From the NCBI RefSeq assembly GCF_032854445.1, contig NC_088296.1:1676001-1740000 (forward strand): a stretch of DNA of 64,000 nucleotides, written 5' to 3'. Positions 1 through 13,100 of this stretch are shown one piece after another (within the stretch, counting starts at the first letter, position 1; every line of letters starts with the position of its first letter). The translations under genes and the position numbers were made by a program. Source of the stretch: Liolophura sinensis. Lineage: Eukaryota > Mollusca > Polyplacophora > Chitonida > Chitonidae. Below the pieces are notes generated by a model. That model had not been told where the DNA came from, ran no database searches, and was given only the letters and a program-made list of their open reading frames with translations.

Positions 1-289
1 GACACGTCTTACACTTCTATATTTCTGTGGACATAGATGTACATGTGGTCACTTATATTGCTGTAAATTAAAATTACAATTGTAACTTAAATAATAGCAT
101 TAACAAGAAATCTGTTACATGCTATTTGATAGTGTTTTTATTATTTCATCCGTGAACACATTTTTTGTTTATTCAACTGATAAACCTGACAAAATCAATA
201 TTCTTTAGTGATGTCCAGAACATTAATCAAATTTGTCATCTTCTCCCAAACCCTCCTCTTTCGCTGCACACATTTCTCATAAGTGTCCA
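1..289. other. intron sequence upstream of exon A
   Basis: AT-rich, with no exon or repeat recognised. It leads into the first minisatellite and is read as the 5' part of the intron ending at 1023. Confidence 0.5.
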
Positions 290-1042
290 TATTCATTGCT
301 CTGTTTCAGTGTGGTGTCTGTATTGACCTGTATCATTGCTCTGTTTCAGCGAGGTGACTGTATTTACCTGGGTCATTGCTGTTTCAGTGTGGTGTCGGTA
401 TTGACCTGTGTCATTGCTCTGTTTCAGCGAGGTGACTGTATTTACCTGGGTCATTGCTGTTTCAGTGTGGTGTCGGTATTGACCTGTGTCATTGCTCTGC
501 TTCAGTGTGGTGTCCGTTTTGACCTGTGTCGTTGCTCTGTTTCAATGTGGTGTCTGTATTGACCTGTGTCATTGCTCCGTTTCAGTGTGGTGTCTGTATT
601 GACCTGGGTCATTGCTCAGTTTCAGTGTGGTGTCTGTATTGACCTGGGTCATTGCTCTGCTTCAGTGTGGTGTCCGTTTTGACCTATGTCATTGCTCTGT
701 TTCAGAGTGGTGTCTGTATTCACCTGTGTCATTGCTCCGTTTCAGTGTGGTGTCTGCATTCACCTGTATCATTGCTCTGTTTCAGTGTGGTGTCTGTATT
801 GACCTGGGTCATTGCTCAGTTTCAGTGTGGTGTCTGTATTGACCTGGGTCATTGCTCTGTTTCAGTGTGGTGTCCGTATTGACATGTGTCATTGCTCTGT
901 TTCAGTGAGGTGACTGTATTGACCTGGGTCATTGCTGTTTCAGTGTGGTGTCTGTATTGACTTGTGTCATTGCTCTGCTTCAGTGTGGTGTCCGTATTGA
1001 CCTGTGTCTTTGCTCTGTTTCAGTGTGGTGTCCGTATTGACA
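290..1042 (+). repeat. 40-bp minisatellite carrying the exon A splice acceptor
   Basis: About 19 units of roughly 40 bp (a few about 35 bp). Each contains the pyrimidine run, tttcag and then tgtggtgtctgtattgac. The last unit spans the real acceptor at 1021-1023 and the first bases of exon A. One unit has tttcaa in place of tttcag. Confidence 0.9.
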
Positions 1043-1110
1043 TGACGAGTTCTGGCCTGAGCAAGATTGTAACCTTCACTCCATTCTACATGCTGGTCAA
1101 TACGACAGAG
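1024..1110 (+). CDS. VPS13A: VPS13 exon A (residues 1-29)
   Basis: Phase 0 to phase 0. The acceptor is tctgtttcag and the donor gag|gtgagt. It encodes [15 protein letters not shown], the best conserved VAB/SHR-BD stretch. Its first 18 bases (TGT GGT GTC CGT ATT GAC) are the last unit of the upstream 40-bp minisatellite, so this exon border lies inside repeat sequence. Confidence 0.9.
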
Positions 1111-4100
1111 GTGAGTAAGTAAGGGTGTCATGTGGGTAAGTAGGGGTGTCATGTGGGTAAAAAGGGGTATCATGTGGGTAAATAGGGATGTCATGTGGGT
1201 AAATAGGGGTGTCATGTGGGTAAATAGGGGTGTCGTGTAAGTAAGTAGGGTGTCATGTTAGTAGGTAGGGGTGTCATGTGGGTAAGTAGGGGTGTCATGT
1301 GGGTAAGTAGGGGTGTCATGTGGGTAAGTAGGGGTGTCATGTTAGTAGGGAGGGGTGTCATGTGGGTAAGTAGGGGTGTCATGTGGGTAAGTAGGGGTGT
1401 CATGTGGGTAAGTATGGGTGTCATGTTAGTAGGTAGGGGTGTCATGTGGGTAAGTAGAGGTGTCATGTGGGTAAGTAGGGGTGTTGCGTATTCAAGTAAA
1501 TAAACTAATCAGCTCTTTTAGTTTTGGAATTTCCTAAAGATAAAAATGAACAAAGATGTACCTTACATTAATTGTTTACTGATGCACCAATGGTGTATGC
1601 AAATGCCTTTCATGTGCATATTCTAAGACTTTCTAAGAGACAAGGGATCCTTCAGTGAGATGGGTAAACCACAACAACAGTGTTAATTGGAAGGAAAAAA
1701 ACTTTTTAGTGTTTACATGTATGGAGATTCAGCACCTCTTATTGATGTTATTTGGGGCATTTCTGATTTTGAACAACAGTATGATGAGTGATTGTAGTTT
1801 AAACAGGGCCCTATGTGATCCATTAAACAGGGCCCTATGTGATCCGTTAAACAGGGCCCTATGTGATCCATTAAACAGGGTCCTATGTGATCCGTTAAAC
1901 AGGGCCCTATGTGATCCGTTAAACAGGGCCCTATGTGATCCGTTAAACAGGGCCCTATGTGATCCATTAAACAGGGCCCTATGTGATCTGTTAAACAGGG
2001 CCCTATGTGATCCGTTAAACAAGGCCCTATGTGATCCGTTAAACAGGGCCTTATGTGATCCGTTAAACAGGGCCCTATGTGATCCGTTAAACAGGGCCCT
2101 ATGTGATCCGTTAAACAGGGCCTTATGTGATCCGTTAAACAGGGCTCTATGTGATCCGTTAAACAGGGCCCTATGTGATCCGTTAAACAGGGCCCTATGT
2201 GATCCATTAAACAGGGCCCTATGTGATCCATTAAACAGGGCCCTATGTGATCCGTTAAACACAAACATCTTGTAATCACATCCCTGTTCTTTGACTCTGC
2301 AGACAACAGTGAGTTGTAAAGAGCCTGTGGACTCCGCCCTCTGGCTGGATGTAGCCCCGGGGGAGTGCCTTCCGTTCTGGCCGCAGCAAACCGGGAAGGA
2401 AATGAAACTGAAAGCAAAAGTGAAACTGAGTGATGAAGAGACAGGGCCGTTTTTAATCAACACTGCTCATACGACCCTTCTGAAGTTGGATAATGAGGTA
2501 TTTGAATTAGACATAAGTAGGACAATTTGGAAGCCTAGTGGTTAGATTGTCCACCTCAAAGTGTTATATACCAAAGGCTTATAAAAATGGTACTTGATGC
2601 TTAGCACTGAGAGGTTGGAGCAAGGAAACAGGACTGATTGGTCCGGTGTAAGTATATACATATATGACAAGGTAACGTGTCATTTCTGATGGTGTATTCG
2701 GCGTGATATTTAACCTACTGACTCCTTGTTGTCATATGACTGAAGAATTGTGTAGTACGACGTAAAAATACAACCATACATACCCAAGGTTTAAGTTGAA
2801 GTCTAAGTTCAGAAATATTCAATAATGTAGTCTGACTTAAGACTGGTGTTTATAACAGCGTGATGCAGAGGCTTAAAACTCTTGTTTTAATCATATTCAT
2901 GGTTTAACATTGGTGTTTCAGTACGGAGGGCTGGACGTGGAGTGTCACGTGTCAGAGTCGGCCATGGTGACAACAATAGGGCCATACAAACATGGCTGTG
3001 CCTCCGTTCTCCTGGTGAATCAAGCTGAAAACCTCAGCATCTCTTTCTCTCAGAGGTAAGAAAAGACGATGCATGTGCTGGTTGGTGTCTTTATTGTGTG
3101 GATCTTCACAGCTTTCTCTTATGGAGTCTGGAAAACTGGAGATTGGACAAAAAGTATATGACAACTTTCAGACTGTTTAGGTTTTTTTGTAGTAAGGCCT
3201 GTAAAAGGCCTAAAACTAGGACCCAGTGGGGCACAAAGACTCTAAACTGATCCATAAACAGAATCAGTCTGAGACATAACATGTACATTTACTGAAGTTC
3301 TCCTCAGGGAATTTATTTTCCAGCGTTTGAAATTGCGTGTTGTTGTTGACAGTGGTGTGGGCAAGACGCACAGTCTGGGAGGCAAACAGGCTGTTCTGTA
3401 CACATGGGAGGATGCCCTGGGGAAGAGAGAGCTGGTCTGGTCATGTGGGGAGAAGAAGGATGAGAGAAATGACCTGACAAAGGTGAGGCTAATGTTAGAT
3501 CTGCTTGGTTCTGATGGAGCTTGAAAAACTCCTGAAAATCCAATGCAAATTATATTCAAAGTTTTACTATGATTTTAGGATAGGTCAATAATTAACTTTC
3601 ACAGAATATCAGTTCCTAAAATTTATAACGCGGGTTGCATTAGAATTATTTAACGCTGTAAATGGTATGGTACAAGTTTAAACGAGCCATGCTGAAAAGC
3701 TGTAAATGGTGTGGTACAAGCTTACACGTGCCATGCTGAAAAGCTGTAAATGGTGTGGTACAACTTACACGTGCCATGCAGAAAAGCTGTAAATGGTGTA
3801 GTACAAGATTACACGTGCCATGCAGAAAGGCTGTATATGGTGTGGTACAAGCTTACACGTGCCATGCAGAAAAGCTGTAAATGGTGTGGTACAAGCTTAC
3901 GTGTGCCATGCATAAAAGCTGTAAATGGTGTGGTACAAGCTTACACATGCCATGCGTAAAAGCTGTAAATGGTGTGGTACAAGCTTATACGTGCCACGCG
4001 GAAAAGCTGTAAATGGTGTGGTGCAAGCTTACACGTGCCATGCTGAAAAGCTGTAAATGATGTGGTACAAGTTCACATGTGCCATGCTGACAAGCTGTAA

Positions 4101-7100
4101 ATGATGTGGTATGAGTTCACACGTGTCATGCTGAAAAACTGTAAATGGTGTGGTACAAGCTCACACATGCCATGCTGACAAGCTGTAAATGGTATGGTAC
4201 AAGTTCACACATGCCATGCTTGTGATAAGTGAATATGAATTGTTTGGTCAAAAATCTGTAGTATATTCTCTTCACAGTCTGAATCAGATTTCTGTGTGGT
4301 TGATTTCAGGATGGGTGTGGTGATGTGTTTTACCTGCCAGACTGTAAACTGTTTTGGGTGTCCTTCCTGGACGGCCCCCAGAGGGTGCTGCTCTTCACAG
4401 AAGACATGGCAGTCGTCGGTTTGGTCCAAAAGGTAGGTTTAGCCACAAAATTTGGGCCATGAAGATACATGTACATTGAACATTCAGCTTTGAGTAACAA
4501 ATAAATTAACCGTTGTAATTTTGGTGACTAAATTCTCAGTAGGTGTGATTTCATTAGGTAAGACCAGGGAATTTTAAAAGGTAACGAAAAAGCCTGCTTT
4601 GTTTTAGAAAAATAATTCTTATTGGTGATTTTCTCTGTTTCTTTGTACAGGAAGTGGAGTACACATTTGAGCGGATCGACCAGGAGATTAACCTGTCTCT
4701 ACGCGGGGTTGGCCTCTCCCTGGTCAACAATATCAACCAGACAGAGGTGGCTTTCATGGGAATCACAAGGTGAGGATAACTCCTACACAAGGGGGTATTT
4801 CTCCGAGGCATACAAGGGGAGATCACTCCTACTCAATCGAAGTTAACTCCTGCACAGTGGGAGATAACTCAAAAGGTAAGATTACTCCTACACAAGATGA
4901 GAAATCACCTCCACAAAGGGTGATAACTCGTGCATAATGGAAGATCACTCCAGCACAATGGGAGATCACTCTAGCACAATTGGAGATCACTCCAGCACAA
5001 TGGGAGATCACTCCAGCACAATGGGAGATCACTCCAGCACAATGGGAGATCACTCCAGCACAATAGGAGATGGGTAATATCTCAGAAGATGAGAGAACTG
5101 ATACATAACTTGCATTGACCCATACACAAGCCATAACAGAGCAAACTCAAGCATTGTAGGATAACATAATCCAGATCAACAGGCGTCAAAAGTTTCCTGA
5201 TTTCACTCTCTTGATTACATGTACAAATCACAGTAAAGGTGATATGGTTTTCATTCGCTATGACACATGACTTGTGAGTTTAAACTCAGCCTAGATTCCT
5301 TCACTCTCTTATTGGGTGGAGTTTTGGTTACAGGAAGCAATGGATTATGCTCGTGTGGCAGTTTGAACTTTGTCATCAACGGCTCCTCCACCGTATGTGT
5401 ATGTCATAGACGGCTCCTCCACCGTATGTGTATGTCAATGATGGCTCCTCCACCGTATGTGTATGTCATTGACGGCTCCTCCACTGTATGTGTATGTCAT
5501 TGACGGATCCTCCACCATATGTGTATGTCATTGATGGCTCCTTCACCATTTGTGTATGTCATTGACAGCTCCTCCAGCATATGTGTATGTCATTGACGGA
5601 TCTTCCACCGTTTGTGTATGTCATTGATGGCTCATCCACCATATGTGCATGTCATTGACGGCTCCTCCACCATATGTATATGTCATGTACGGCTCCTCCA
5701 GCATATGTGTATGTCATGTACGGCTCCTCCACCATATGTATATGTCATGTACGGCTCCTCCAGCATATGTGTATGTCATTGACGGATCCTCCACCGTTTG
5801 TGTATGTCATTGACGGCTCCTCCACCATATGTGTATGTCATTGATGGCTCCTCCACCATGTGTGTATGTCATTGATGGCTCCTCCACCATATGTGTATGT
5901 CATTGACGGCTCCTCCACCGTTTGTGTATGTCATTGATGGCTCCTCCACCATATGTGTATGTCATTGATGGCTCCTCCACCGTTTGTGTATGTCATTGAT
6001 GGCTCCTCCAGCATATGTGTATGTCATTGACGGATCCTCCACCGTTTGTGTATGTCATTGACGGATCCTCCACAGTATGTGTATGTCATTGATGGCTCAT
6101 CCACCATATGTGCATGTCATTGACGGCTCCTCCAGCATATGTGTATGTCATTGATGCCTCCTCCACCATGTGTGTATGTCATTGACGGCTCCTCCACCAT
6201 ATGTGTATGTCATTGACGGCTCCTCCACCTTATGTGTATGTCATTGACGGCTCCTCCACAGTATGTGTATGTCATTGACGGCTCCTCCACCCTGTGTGTA
6301 TGTCATTGACGGCTCCTCCACCATATGTGTATGTCATTGACGGATCCTCCACCGTTTGTGTATGTCATTGACGGCTCCTCCACCATATGTGTATGTCATT
6401 GATGGCTCCTCCACCGTTTGTGTATGTCATTGATGGCTCCTCCACCTTATGTGTATGTCATTGACGGCTCCTCCACAGTATGTGTATGTCATTGACGGCT
6501 CCTCCACCCTGTGTGTATGTCATTTACGGCTCCTCCAGCATATGTGTATGTCATTGACGGATCCTCCACCGTTTGTGTATGTCATTGACGGCTCCTCCAC
6601 CATATGTGTATGTCATTGATGGCTCCTCCACCATGTGTGTATGTCATTGATGGCTCCTCCACCATATGTGTATGTCATTGATGGCTCCTTCACCGTTTGT
6701 GTATGTCATTGATGGCTCCTCCACCATATGTGTATGTCATTGATGGCTCCTCCACCGTTTGTGTATGTCATTGATGGCTCCTCCACCAGATGTGTATGTC
6801 ATTGACCACTCCTCCCACAGTATGTGTATGTCATTGATGGCTCCTCCACCATATGTGTATGTCATTGACGGCTCCTCCACCATATGTGTATGTCATTGAT
6901 GCCTCCTCCACCATGTGTGTATGTCATTGACGGCTCCTCCACCATATGTGTATGTCATTGACGGCTCCTCCACCTTATGTGTATGTCATTGACGGCTCCT
7001 CCACAGTATGTGTATGTCATTGACGGCTCCTCCACCGTTTGTGTATGTCATTGATGGCTCCTCCACCATAAATGTATGTCATTGACGGCTCCTCCACCGT

Positions 7101-10100
7101 TTGTGTATGTCATTGATGGCTCCTCCACCATAAATGTATGTCATTGACGGCTCCTCTACCGTATGTGTAGGTTCATCTTTGTACTCAGGATCATTCCTTA
7201 CCCTGACCGTACGTGGGAAGGTCTGCCAGTAACCTGCGGATGGCCATGGGTTTTCCCTGGGCTCTGCCCAGTTTCCTGCCACCATAATGTTGGCCCCCGT
7301 CGTATAAGTGAAATATTCTTGAGTATTCAGATAAGTAAATAAATAAATCCTTCCTGGCCCAAAATATATATTTGTTTGATTGCTGTTTAAAGCGATGAAT
7401 GACATGAGTATAGTTATTCATCATAATCAGATGTGTATTTTGATCATCATAATCAGATGTGTATTTTGATCATTTTTGTTATTGTTGTTGTTTATTCCAT
7501 TATATTTAGAATTTTCAGGATTGTTTATTTTGTTCTTCCACCTCAGTTCTGGAATTATCTGGGAGGAGAAGAAGAAGCGGTACAAGGCTTTGAACCTGAA
7601 GACTCTCGTTATCTTAGAGGCTGCCTACCAGAAATATCTGATAGAGCTGGCTGCTGGCAAGTCACCGTCATCCAGGGTCACACTAGAAAACAAGATGGAG
7701 GTGAGTTCTGTAGTTAGTCCTCTCCCTCACTGTTAGAGGCCATGTACTGGAAGTGCCAGATAGAGCTGGCACCAAGAGTGACACTGGAAAACATAATGGA
7801 GGTCAGTTCTTAGTTTCACCATGCCTCAATACCACTAGTTCTGCCCAACCTTATTGCTGTAAGTGGCACACTGTATTTGCATTGCGTTTGTACACAGATG
7901 TACTGTTTGTTTCAGGTTGACTTTGAAGAGATGCAGATGTACAAACCACACAAGCGAGGCATTCGACGCAGTTTTGTAGAGGGGGTCTGGGTGCAGTACA
8001 AGACGTCACCACATCAGTTACAGCTCCATGCTAAAATCAACAGATTACAGGTCAGTTATATGTAAACATCAGTTACAGCTCCGCGCTAAAAGTTACAGCT
8101 CCACGCTGTACTCAACAGACTACAGGTCAGTTATATGTAAACATCAGTTACAGCTCCACGCTAAACTCCACATGCCGCCTGTCAGGTACAGGTAAACATC
8201 AGTTACAGCTCCATGCTAAACTCAACATACTGCCTGTCAGATACAGGTAAACATCAGTTATAGCTCCACGCTAAACTCAACATACTGCCTGTCAGGTAAA
8301 TGTAAAGATCAGTTACAGCTCCATGCTAAACTCAACATAATGCTGGTCAGGTAAATGTAAACATCAGTTACAGCTCCACGCTAAACTCAACATACTTTGT
8401 CATATTTGATATTCCTGTCAAGTACATGTAAACATCAGTTACACCTCCACATTGAACTTAACATACTGCTGGTGAAGTACATGTAACATCAGTTACAGCT
8501 CCACATTAAAATCAACATATTGCTGGTCAGGTACATGTAAACATCAGTTACAGCTCCACGCTAAACTCAACATACTGCCTGTCAGGTACATGTAAACATC
8601 AGTTACAGCTCCACGCTAAACTCAACATACTGCCTGTCAGGTACATGTAAACATCAGTTACAGCTCCACACTAAAATTAATAGACTACAGGTCAGTTATA
8701 TGTAAACATCAGTTACAGCTCCACGCTGTACTCAACAGACTACAGGTCAGTTATATGTAAACATCAGTTACAGCTCCACACTAAAATCAACAGATTACAG
8801 GTCAATTATATGTAAACATCAGTTACAGCTCCATGCTAAAATCAACAGATTACAGGTCAGTTATATGAAAACATCAGTTACAGCTCCACACTAAAATCAA
8901 CAGATTACAGGTCAGTTATATGTAAACATCAGTTACAGCTCCACGCTGTACTCAACAGACTACAGGTCAGTTATATGTAAACATCAGTTACAGCTCCACA
9001 CTAAAATCAACAGATTACAGGTCAGTTATATGTAAACATCAGTTACAGCTCCACGCTAAAATCAACAGATTACAGGTCAGTTATATGTAAACATCAGTTA
9101 CAGCTCCAGGCTGTACTCAACAGACCACAGGTCAGTTATATGAAAACATCAGTTACAGCTCCATACTAAAATCAACATACTGCCGGTCTGGTACATGTAA
9201 ACATCAGTTACAGCTCCATACCAAAACGTTTGTCTTTCTCCAGTATGGTGAGAATATCTGTATGTCATGTGGGTATGCTGCGCAGTAACTTGCCTTTATG
9301 TCGGGCACTGGTAAGGCGAGTAAGTGGAAAATTTATTGATCACGGCATTCAGTAACAGTCAAATAAGTAAACAGATGTACATGTACATATATATATTTTG
9401 ACAGTTTGACAACCAGTTGGCTGGAGCTGTCTTCCCCACAGTTCTCTCCCCTCTTCCGCCACCCAAGTCCGTCGCTGCTGACAGCGGTAAGTTTCATTTT
9501 TCACAAACCCAAGCTTAGAGGTTTGTCAGGTAGCTGACACAGTTTGATGGTTTAGTCCCGGCCCTCCTGTTTCCTCCAACACAAGCCTGATTGCCACAGT
9601 ACATTAACATGTACACATGTGGGTGAGAAGTAAAAAGAGCACAGCCCATCCCTAATTAAATAAATCAAATATACCAGTTTCATTGGCATATTTACATGTA
9701 AATCCAATTGTGTGGTTGTAATGTCTGGTTTCCTCCACCGTTGTGTGGTTGTAATGTATGGTTTCCTCCACCGTTGTGTGGTTGTAATGTCTGGTTTCCT
9801 CCACCGTTGTGTGGTTGTAATGTCTGGTTTCTTCCACAGTTGTGTGGTTGTAATGTCTGGTTTCCTCCACCGTTGTGTGGTTGTAATGTCTGGTTTCCTC
9901 CACCGTTAAAACTGATAAGCATCCTAAATATGATTCAATCTTGAGCAAGTCGAATAAATAAATAATTTAACGGAATGTTAAACTAGGATCGCCTTTGGTT
10001 CAGTCGACTAAGGCACAGCTCTCATCCTTGACCAGTGAGCAAGTCAAATAAATAAATGATTTAACGGAATGTTAAACTAGGATCGCCTTTGGTTCAGTTG

Positions 10101-13100
10101 ACTAAGGCACAGCTCTTATCCTTGACCAGTGAGCAAGTCAAATAAATAAATGATTTAACGGAATGTTAAACTAGGATCGCCTTTGGTTCAGTCGACTAAG
10201 GCACAGCTCTCATCCTTCACCAGTGAGCAAGTCAAATAAATAAATGATTTAACGGAATGTTAAACTAGGATCGCCTTTGGTTCAGGTGACTAAGGCACAG
10301 CTCTCATCTTTGACCAGTTAGCATGCTTGTGCAGCGTAATGACCCAGTAGCCTCTCACCAATGAGGTCCCTTTATCAAATCCAGTTGCCTGTGGTCCAGC
10401 TGTGGCTTACATCAGGACGGTTGTCGCTTACTTAGCACAGCTCAGGTAGTTAGCACGCTTGTGCAGCATAATGACCCAGGAGCCTCTCACCAATGAGGCC
10501 CCTTTATCAAATCCAGTTGCCTGTGGTCCAGCTGTGGCTTACGTCAGGACGGTTGTCGCTTACTTAGCACAGCTCAGGTAGTTAGCACGCTTGTGCAGCG
10601 TAATGACCCAGGAGCCATAAAAAACACAAGTTTGGCATAAAGCATGATTCAAATAAAACAATGAGAGATCATGTTAAGATCTTTAACCATTTTGTAGTCC
10701 TTTTTGCTCTCACTGTTCAAAGCGACCTTGCTGACACTAAAGTGGTTGTAGGGCTGTTTCAGCAATTTTACCGTTTTTGAATGCCATTTGTCTTCAACAT
10801 GGTGTGGAAACACGTTCATTTCTTGCGTGAGAAAGTTTATGAGTGATTAGCCAACGCTTGGTGGTTTATATCATTATCATTTAAGTGAAAGATTCTGAAG
10901 TATGGCATTAAAGAACAATGAATCATTCAGTCATAAAGCAGTTTTTGTCACATGATTTAAACACTTTCACTTTCTCTTTCCAGTGCCCAAACCTTTCACA
11001 GAAGTCAGTCTGATGTTGAGCAAGCATGAGCATAGTCACATGACACAGATCAAGTGAGTTACATGCACACCGAAATATCATTTGCTGCTGCAGGAATAAT
11101 AGAATACAAGAAAAGAGGAAACAAACACAGAAATCTACAGTCTTGTTCTGTGATGAATTTAGCAGAATCCAGGCCAAAGGTTGGCAGAGGAAAAACCAGT
11201 AGCTCACCACTTGCTGGCTTCTAGCATTCCACTACCATTCCTTTTAACCCATGGGTCATTTTTTGAAACACTGACTGACCCAAAGTCCAAGACGCACATT
11301 GTGCAGCACAGTTCAGACAAAAGCTTCTCAGTAGCAAGCAAATAACTCACCACTGTGTGGCTTCAAGCATTCCACAAACATTCCGTTTGATTCATGGGTT
11401 TTTTGAAAGGCTGGCTGGCATCAAAATCCAACACAGAATGTGCAGAACCAAACAGGCTAAAGAATCTCAGGAGCAAAACTGTTGTTGTTAACTGCTTCAA
11501 GACGCTAATGCTTGATACTGGAGACTCATTCTATTGTCTCTCCCACCGTTGTTGTTGTCAGGTGCTTCAAGCTACTGATACACTTTTGTTGTTGTTGTCA
11601 AGTGCGTCAAGCTACTGATACACACCTTTGTTGTTGTTAGGTGCTTCAAGCTACTGATACACTTTTGTTGTTGTTGTCAGGTGCGTCAAGCTACTGATAC
11701 ACACCTTTGTTGTTGTTAGGTGCTTCAAGCTACTGATACACTTTTGTTGTTGTTGTCAGGTGCGTCAAGCTACTGATACACCTTTGTTGTTGTCAGGTGC
11801 TTCAAGCTACTGATACACCTTTGTTGTTGTCAGGTGCTTCCAGCTACTGATACACCTTTGTTGTTGTTGTCAGGTGCTTCAGGCTGCTAATACACCTTTG
11901 TTGTTGTCAGGTGCTTCAAGCTGCTAATACACCTTTGTTGTTGTCAGGTGCTGCAAGCTGCTAATATACCTTTGTTGTTGCTGTTGTTGTTGTCAGGTAC
12001 TTCAAGGTACTGATACAGGAAATGGCTCTGAAGGTAGACCAAGGCTTCCTGAATGCCATCATTAGCCTGTTCTCCGCTGATGTCCCCATCTCAAGAGAAC
12101 AAGAGGTCAGTCTTAAGCTCATCACAGAATTAAGGACAACAAGTTCATCAGCGTTCTCAGTGGCAGGGTTAAAAATACCTGAAACAAGAAAGATTATCTT
12201 CAACCTTTTTAGCAACTTTTCACAATAAATATTTGGAGGGCATTATTCCTAAAACTTGTTTCTTTTGAAGCCCTGAATTTTATCAATGAAATCAAGCTAG
12301 GTCTACTTGGATCACCAAGTGAAGTTAAAAAGGGGCATAAATCACAGTGAAGGTTGCTGTTTCGTATTGGGAGGTGCTGAGGAATTGGGGCACATGGCCT
12401 GTATAGTGCAATACATACATAAATCACGGTGAAGGTTACTGTTTTGTATTGGGAGGTGCTGAGGAATTCGGGTACATGGCCTGTATAGTGCAATACATAC
12501 ATAAATCACAGTGAAAGTTGCTGTTTTGTATTGGGAGGTGCTGAGGAATTCGGGTACATGGCCTGTATAGTGCAATACATACATAAATCACGGTGAAGGT
12601 TACTGTTTTGTATTGGGAGGTGCTGAGGAATTCGGGTACATGGCCTGTATAGTGCAATACATACATAAATCACAGTGAAGGTTGCTGTTTTGTATTGGGA
12701 GGTGCTGAGGAATTCGAGCACATGGCCTGTATAGTGCAATACATGCATAAATTACAGTGAAAGTTGCTGTTTTGTATTGGGAGGTGCTGAGGAATTCGGG
12801 TACATGGCCTGTATAGTGCAATACATACATAAATCACAGTGAAGGTTGCTGTTTTATATTGGGAGGTGTTGAGGAATTAATGGCCTGTATTGTGCAATAT
12901 ATGCATAAATCAGAGTGAAAGTTGCTGTTTTATATTGGGAGGTGTTGAGGAATTCGGGTACATGGCCTGTATAGTGCAATACATACATAAATCACAGAGA
13001 AGGTTGCTGTTCTATATTGGGAGGTGTTGAGGAATTGATGGCCTGTATAGTGCAATATATGCATAAATCAGAGTGAAAGTTGCTGTTTTATATTGGGAGG

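Noticed and set aside
233-882. Overlapping Cys/Val-rich open frames in the 40-bp array
   Set aside because: They arise from the repeat and run through splice acceptor copies; no family resemblance.
1713-2463. 206-244-codon frames on both strands
   Set aside because: Products of a 24-bp unit, whose length is divisible by three. Only the short part over exon B is coding, and on the + strand.
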